A stretch of 64,000 nt of DNA, from positions 558,001-622,000 of the forward strand of contig CAWBYA010000007.1 of NCBI GenBank assembly GCA_963792895.1, written 5' to 3'. Position 1 is the first letter of the stretch; each line of letters begins with the position of its first letter. Made by a program: the position numbers and the translations under genes. The notes below the pieces were generated by a model. The model ran no database searches, was not told the origin of the DNA, and saw only the letters and a program-made list of their open reading frames with translations. Source of the DNA: UBA6912 sp963792895 (GTDB lineage Bacteria > Actinomycetota > Acidimicrobiia > Spongiisociales > UBA5794). Below, piece by piece: positions 55,001 to 61,000 of the stretch.

Positions 55001-58000
55001 GCTCGCACCGGGGGAGGGCATGACGTGCACCGCCACGTACATCGTCACCCAATCAGACGTCGACGCGGCGCAGATCCTCAACACCGCGTACGTGGACGGC
55101 CTGGCGCCTTCGGGATCGCTGGTGAGGGCGTCGGATTCCGAGGTCACCGCCATCGCCCAGGCGCCGGCGCTGGCCCTGACGAAGTCCGTGATCGGCAATG
55201 CAGACGAGGACGGCTCCGGTGGTGTGTCGCTCGGCGACACGCTCACCTATCGGTTCTCGGTCACCAACACCGGCAACGTGATGCTGGTCGGCGTCTCGGT
55301 CGCCGATCCGCTGCCTGGTCTGTCCGGGATCGGCTGCACCCCGTCGCAACCGGCGAGCCTGGCGATCGCCGAATCGATGACCTGTACGGCCACCTATACC
55401 GTGACGCAGACCGACGTCGACGCTGGATTCGTCACCAACACCGCTACCGCAGACGGTGCCACGGCGTCCGGTGCAACGGCCTCCGACACAGGCTCGACCA
55501 CGGTGCTGATCGCCAACCCGCCGACCGCTGTCGACGACGCGGCAACCACGGACGAAGACACCTCTGTGGTGGTCGACGTGCTGTCCAACGACTCGGACGT
55601 CGACGGCAACCTCGATCCGACCTCGGTCTCGGTGACGTCGGGCCCGAGCAACGGGTCCACCGCGGTCGATCCCGTCACTGGTGAGGTCACGTATGCCCCT
55701 GAGCCCGACTTCGCCGGCACCGACTCGTTCACCTACGAAGTGTGTGACACGGGGTCCCCTGCGTTGTGCGACACCGCCATCGTGACCATCACCGTCGACG
55801 AGGTGAACGATCCTCCGGTCGCCGTCGATGACGGTGACACGACGGACGAGGATGTGCCGGTGACGGTGGACGTCGTCGGCAACGACTCCGACCTCGACGG
55901 CGTCGTCGACCCGACGACCGTCGTGGTCGTCACCGGTGCCCCCAACGGATCGACATCGGTGAACCCGGTGACGGGTGCGGTCACCTACACGCCCGATCCG
56001 GACTTCAACGGCACGGACAGCTTCTCCTACCAGGTGTGCGACGACGGCACCCCGGTGTTGTGCGACACGGCGACGGTCACGATCGATGTGCGGCCGGTGA
56101 ACGATCCGCCGGTGGCGAATGACGACACAGCCGAAACCGACGAGGAGACCCCCGTCACGGTCGACGTCGTGGGTAACGACGGCGACGTCGACGGAAACCT
56201 CGACTCGACGACCGTCACCATCACGTCCGGCCCGGCGAACGGCACGACGTCGGTGGATCCGGTCACGGGCGAGATCACGTACACGCCCGGTCTCGACTTC
56301 GTGGGAACCGACGTCCTGACCTACGAGGTGTGTGACGAGGGGTCCCCGGTGTTGTGCGACTCGGCAACGGTCACCATCACGGTTGGCCCTGTCAACGATC
56401 CGCCGGTGGCGAGCGACGACGCCGGGGCCACCGACGAGGAGACGTCCGTCACGGTCGATGTCGTCGCAAACGACACGGACCCAGACGGATCCGTCGATCC
56501 GACGACCGTTGCGGTGACCTCGGGCGCCGGCAACGGAACGACCTCAGTCGATTCGGTCTCCGGCGAGATCACGTACACGCCGGAGACCGATTTCGTGGGC
56601 ACCGACTCGTTCACGTACGAGGTGTGTGACGATGGTGCGCCCGTGCTCTGCGACACCGCGGTGGTGACGGTCACGGTGGATCCGGTCAACGATCCCCCGG
56701 TCGCAGGCGACGACGCAGCGAGCACGGACGAGGAAACCCCCGTGACGATCGACGTGCTGTTCAACGACGCGGACGTCGACGGCGTGGTCGATCCCACGTC
56801 GGTGACGGTGACGGGTGGCCCGGCGGGCGGGGCGCTGTTCGTCGACCCGGTGACGGGTGCCGTCACCTACACGCCGGATGCGGACTTCGTCGGCAGCGAC
56901 TCGTTCACGTACGAAGTCTGCGACGACGGGACACCGGTGCTGTGCGACACGGCGGTGGTGACGATCGACGTTGTGGCGGTGAACGATCCGCCCGTCGCCA
57001 CCGACGATGCGGGTACGACCGACGAGGACGCCCCCGTCACCGTCGACGTCGTTGCGAACGACACCGATATCGACGGCGCCGTCGACCCGACGACGGTTGT
57101 GGTGACCAGCGGACCCGGCAACGGCACGACCTCGGTCGATCCGGTGACGGGCGAGGTCACCTACACGCCCGCAGCCGATTTCACCGGCAGCGACTCGTTC
57201 ACCTACGAAGTGTGCGACGACGGGACACCGGTGGAGTGCGACACGGCGACGGTCACGATCGATGTGCAGCCGGTGAACGATCCGCCGGTGGCGAACGACG
57301 ACAGCGACACGACGAACGAGGACACCCCGGTCACCATCGACGTCGTGGGCAACGACATCGACGTCGACGGTGCGGTCGACGAGACGACGGTTGCAGTGAC
57401 CTCCGGACCGGCCAACGGAACAGTGGCCGTCGACCCCGTCACCGGCGAGATCACGTACACACCCGATCCCGACTTCCACGGCACCGACTCGTTCACCTAC
57501 GAGGTGTGTGACGACGGGGCACCGGTCTTGTGCGACGCCGCCTCCGTCGACGTGCTCGTGCTGCCGGTCAACGACCCTCCGGTGGCGACCGACGACAGCG
57601 ACACGACCGACGAGGACACGCCGGTGACGGTGGACGTCGTCGCCAACGACACGGACATCGACGGCAACCTCGACCGGACGTCTGTGACAGTGACCTCGGG
57701 CCCCGCAGGCGGCGCAACATCGGTCGATCCGGTGACGGGCAACGTCACCTACACGCCGAACCCGAACTTCACCGGCACCGACTCGTTCACCTACGAGGTG
57801 TGCGACACGTTCGGGGCCTGCGACACGGCGGTGGCGACCATCGACGTCACTCCGGTCAATGACCCGCCGGTGGCCAACGACGACAGCGCAACGACGAACG
57901 AGGACACACTCGTCGTCATCGACGTCGTAGACAACGACACCGACGTCGACGTGAACCTCGATCCCGGCTCGGTGACGGTCACGACCGGTCCAACCAATGG

Positions 58001-61000
58001 ATCGGTCTCGGTCAGCCCGGCGACCGGGGAGGTCACCTACACGCCCGCTCCGGACTTCAACGGCACAGACGGCTTCGTCTACGAGGTCTGTGACACGGGT
58101 ACTCCCGTGCTGTGTGACACGGCCATCGTCACGATCGATGTGCTCCCCGCAAACGATCCACCGGTTGCGTCCCCAGACAGCGACACGACGAGCGAGGACA
58201 CCCCGGTGGCAATCGACGTCGTCACCAACGACACCGACGTCGACGACAACCTCGACCCGACAACGGTCTCGGTGACATCCGGCCCGCCGAACGGTACGAC
58301 AACGGTCGACCCGGTGACCGGAGACATCACGTACACCCCGGACCCCGACTTCACGGGCACCGACTCGTTCGCCTACGAGGTGTGCGACACCTTCGGTGCG
58401 TGCGATACGGCGCTGGTGACCGTCACGGTGGATCCGGTCAACGACCCGCCCGTCGCCGTCGACGATGCGGTCACCACCGACGAGGACACGCCCGTCGCCA
58501 TCGACATCATCGACAACGACACAGACGTGGACGGTGTGGTCGATGCGACGACTGTGACCATTCTCAACGGACCCGGCAACGGCACCCTCGTGGTGGACGC
58601 CGTCACCGGCGAGGTGACCTACGCACCCGACTGGGACTTCAACGGCACCGACACCTTCACCTACGAGGTGTGTGACGACGGGGCGCCTGCGCTGTGCGAC
58701 ACCGCGATCGTGACGATCGAGGTCGCCCCGGTCGACGATGCGCCGGTGGTGCTCAGCGGCTTCGTGTACGTGGATCAGGACCGCAACGGCGTGCGCTCCG
58801 GCGCTGAGGTCGGCATCGACGGTGTGTCGGTGACGGTCACAGGGACGGACGACCGGGGCGGCTCGGTGAGTGAGACTACGACCACCGACGGCACCGGGGC
58901 ATACACGTTCACCCTCCCGCGGCCGGGCACGTACACCATCACTGAGACGCAGCCGGCGGGGTATTTCGACGGTGACGACTCCGTTGGCTCGCTCGGCGGC
59001 GTCCTCGGCAACGATGCGGTTTCGGCCATAGGCGCCGGTGCAGGCGAAACAGGCACGGACTACAACTTCGGCGAACTGTCTCCGGCACTCATCACCGGCT
59101 CGGTCTTCGTCGACGACGACAACGACGGGATGCGGGCTGGGACAGAGGTCGGCGTAGCGGACGTGGAGGTCTTCCTCCTCGGTGTCGACGACGAAGGCCT
59201 GATCATCGTCGTCGGCGCCATGACGGACGCCAATGGCTACTACACGTTCTCCGAGCTCCGGGCCGGCAGTTACATGGTTTCCGAAACCCAGCCTGCCGGG
59301 TACCTGGACGGCATCGACGTCGCCGGAACCGCCGGCGGCGACGCAGCCTCGGTGAACGACGAGATCTCCGAGATCGAGCTGACGTACGGGCAAACCTCCA
59401 CCGACAACACATTCGGTGAGCTCGAGCCCGCATCGCTTGCCGGCTCCGCCTACCTCGACGCCGACAACGACGGAACTCGCGGCGGCGGCGAGCCGGGAAT
59501 CGCAGACGTGGCCATCACGCTCACCGGCACGGACGATCTCGGTGATGCGGTGAGCCTCACGGCTACCACGAACGCAACGGGTGGCTACTCGTTCACGAAC
59601 CTCCGCCCCGGCGTGTATGCCATTGCAGGTGCCCAGCCGGCCGGCTACCTCGACGGCAAGGACTCGGTGGGGACGCTCGGGGGTACCGCCGGCAACGACG
59701 TCGTCTCTGCGATCCCCGTGTCGTCGGGTGATGCCGGCGACGGTTACGTATTCGGGGAAGTGATCGGATCGAGCCTTTCCGGATCGGTCGTCGACGACCT
59801 CGACGGCGATGGCATCCGGGACGGCGGCGAGCCGGGCATCGCAGGTGTCGTGGTGACGCTCTCCGGAACGGACGACCTCGGCGCTTTTGTCACGCTCACG
59901 ACGGCGACAGCCGGTGACGGGACGTGGTCGTTCACGGGGCTTCGCCCGGGTACGTACTCCGTGGCGGCTGCGCAGCCGACCGGGTACCTCGACGGCGACG
60001 ACACCGCTGGATCGCTCGGAGGCTCCGCAGGCAACGACGAGGTGACGGGCATCGTTCTCGGCTCAGACGACGTCGGCACCGACTACGTGTTTTCGGAGAT
60101 CCGGCCGGCATCGCTCGGGGGAGCGGTGTTCGAGGACCTGGACGCCGATGGGGTGTTCGATCCGGGCGAGCTCGGCATCGCAGACGCCGACATCACGCTG
60201 GCGGGCACGGACGACCGCGGCGCCGCGGTGTTCGTGACGACGAGCACTGCGCTCGACGGGTCGTACAGCTTCACTGATCTGCGGCCCGGCTCGTACACGC
60301 TGACCGAGTCGCAGCCCCCTGCCTACGTCGACGGGCAGGACAGCGTTGGGTCACTGGGCGGCACGCTCGGTCCCGATCGGATCACGGGAATCCCCGTCGT
60401 GCCCGACGACGCAGGTGCCGGCTACGACTTCGGCGAGGTCGCCACCACTGCGATCTCCGGTTCGGTGATCGACGATCTCGACAACGACGGCGTGCGCGAC
60501 CCGGGCGAGCCCGGCATCGCGGGCGTGACGGTCACCCTCACCGGCACGGACGATCTGGGCGATCCCGTGAACGTCGTCACCACTACCGACGGGTTCGGCC
60601 GCTACGGGTTCGTGGCGCTGCGGCCCGGCACGTACACAGTCACGGAAACCCAGCCGGGCGGGTACTTCGACGGCATCGACACGGCAGGGCCGCTCGGGGG
60701 GACGGCGGGAAGCGACGTCATCGACGGCATCACCCTCGGATCGGGACAGTCTGCGGACGAGAACGTGTTCGGCGAGCTGACACCTTCATCGGTGGCAGGT
60801 GCGGCGTTCGCCGACGTCGACGGCGATGGCGTTCGGGATGCGGGTGAGCCGGGCATCGGCGGTGTCACCATCGACCTCGAAGGCACCGACGATCTCGGCG
60901 CAACGGTGGCGCTGGCGACAACGACGGCGGGGGACGGCAGCTACACGTTCCCCAACCTACGTCCGGGCACGTACGTCATTGCCGAAGATCAGCCGGCAGG

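Noticed and set aside
56544..59393. A 949-codon open frame on the minus strand opposite the repeat region of gene 2
   Set aside because: It is the antisense of a repetitive, strongly GC-biased gene; its translation is a low-complexity VDR/HR-rich repeat copying the period of the plus-strand array. The same applies to minus-strand frames at 31329-32984, 33015-34367, 35890-38094 and 46643-48679.
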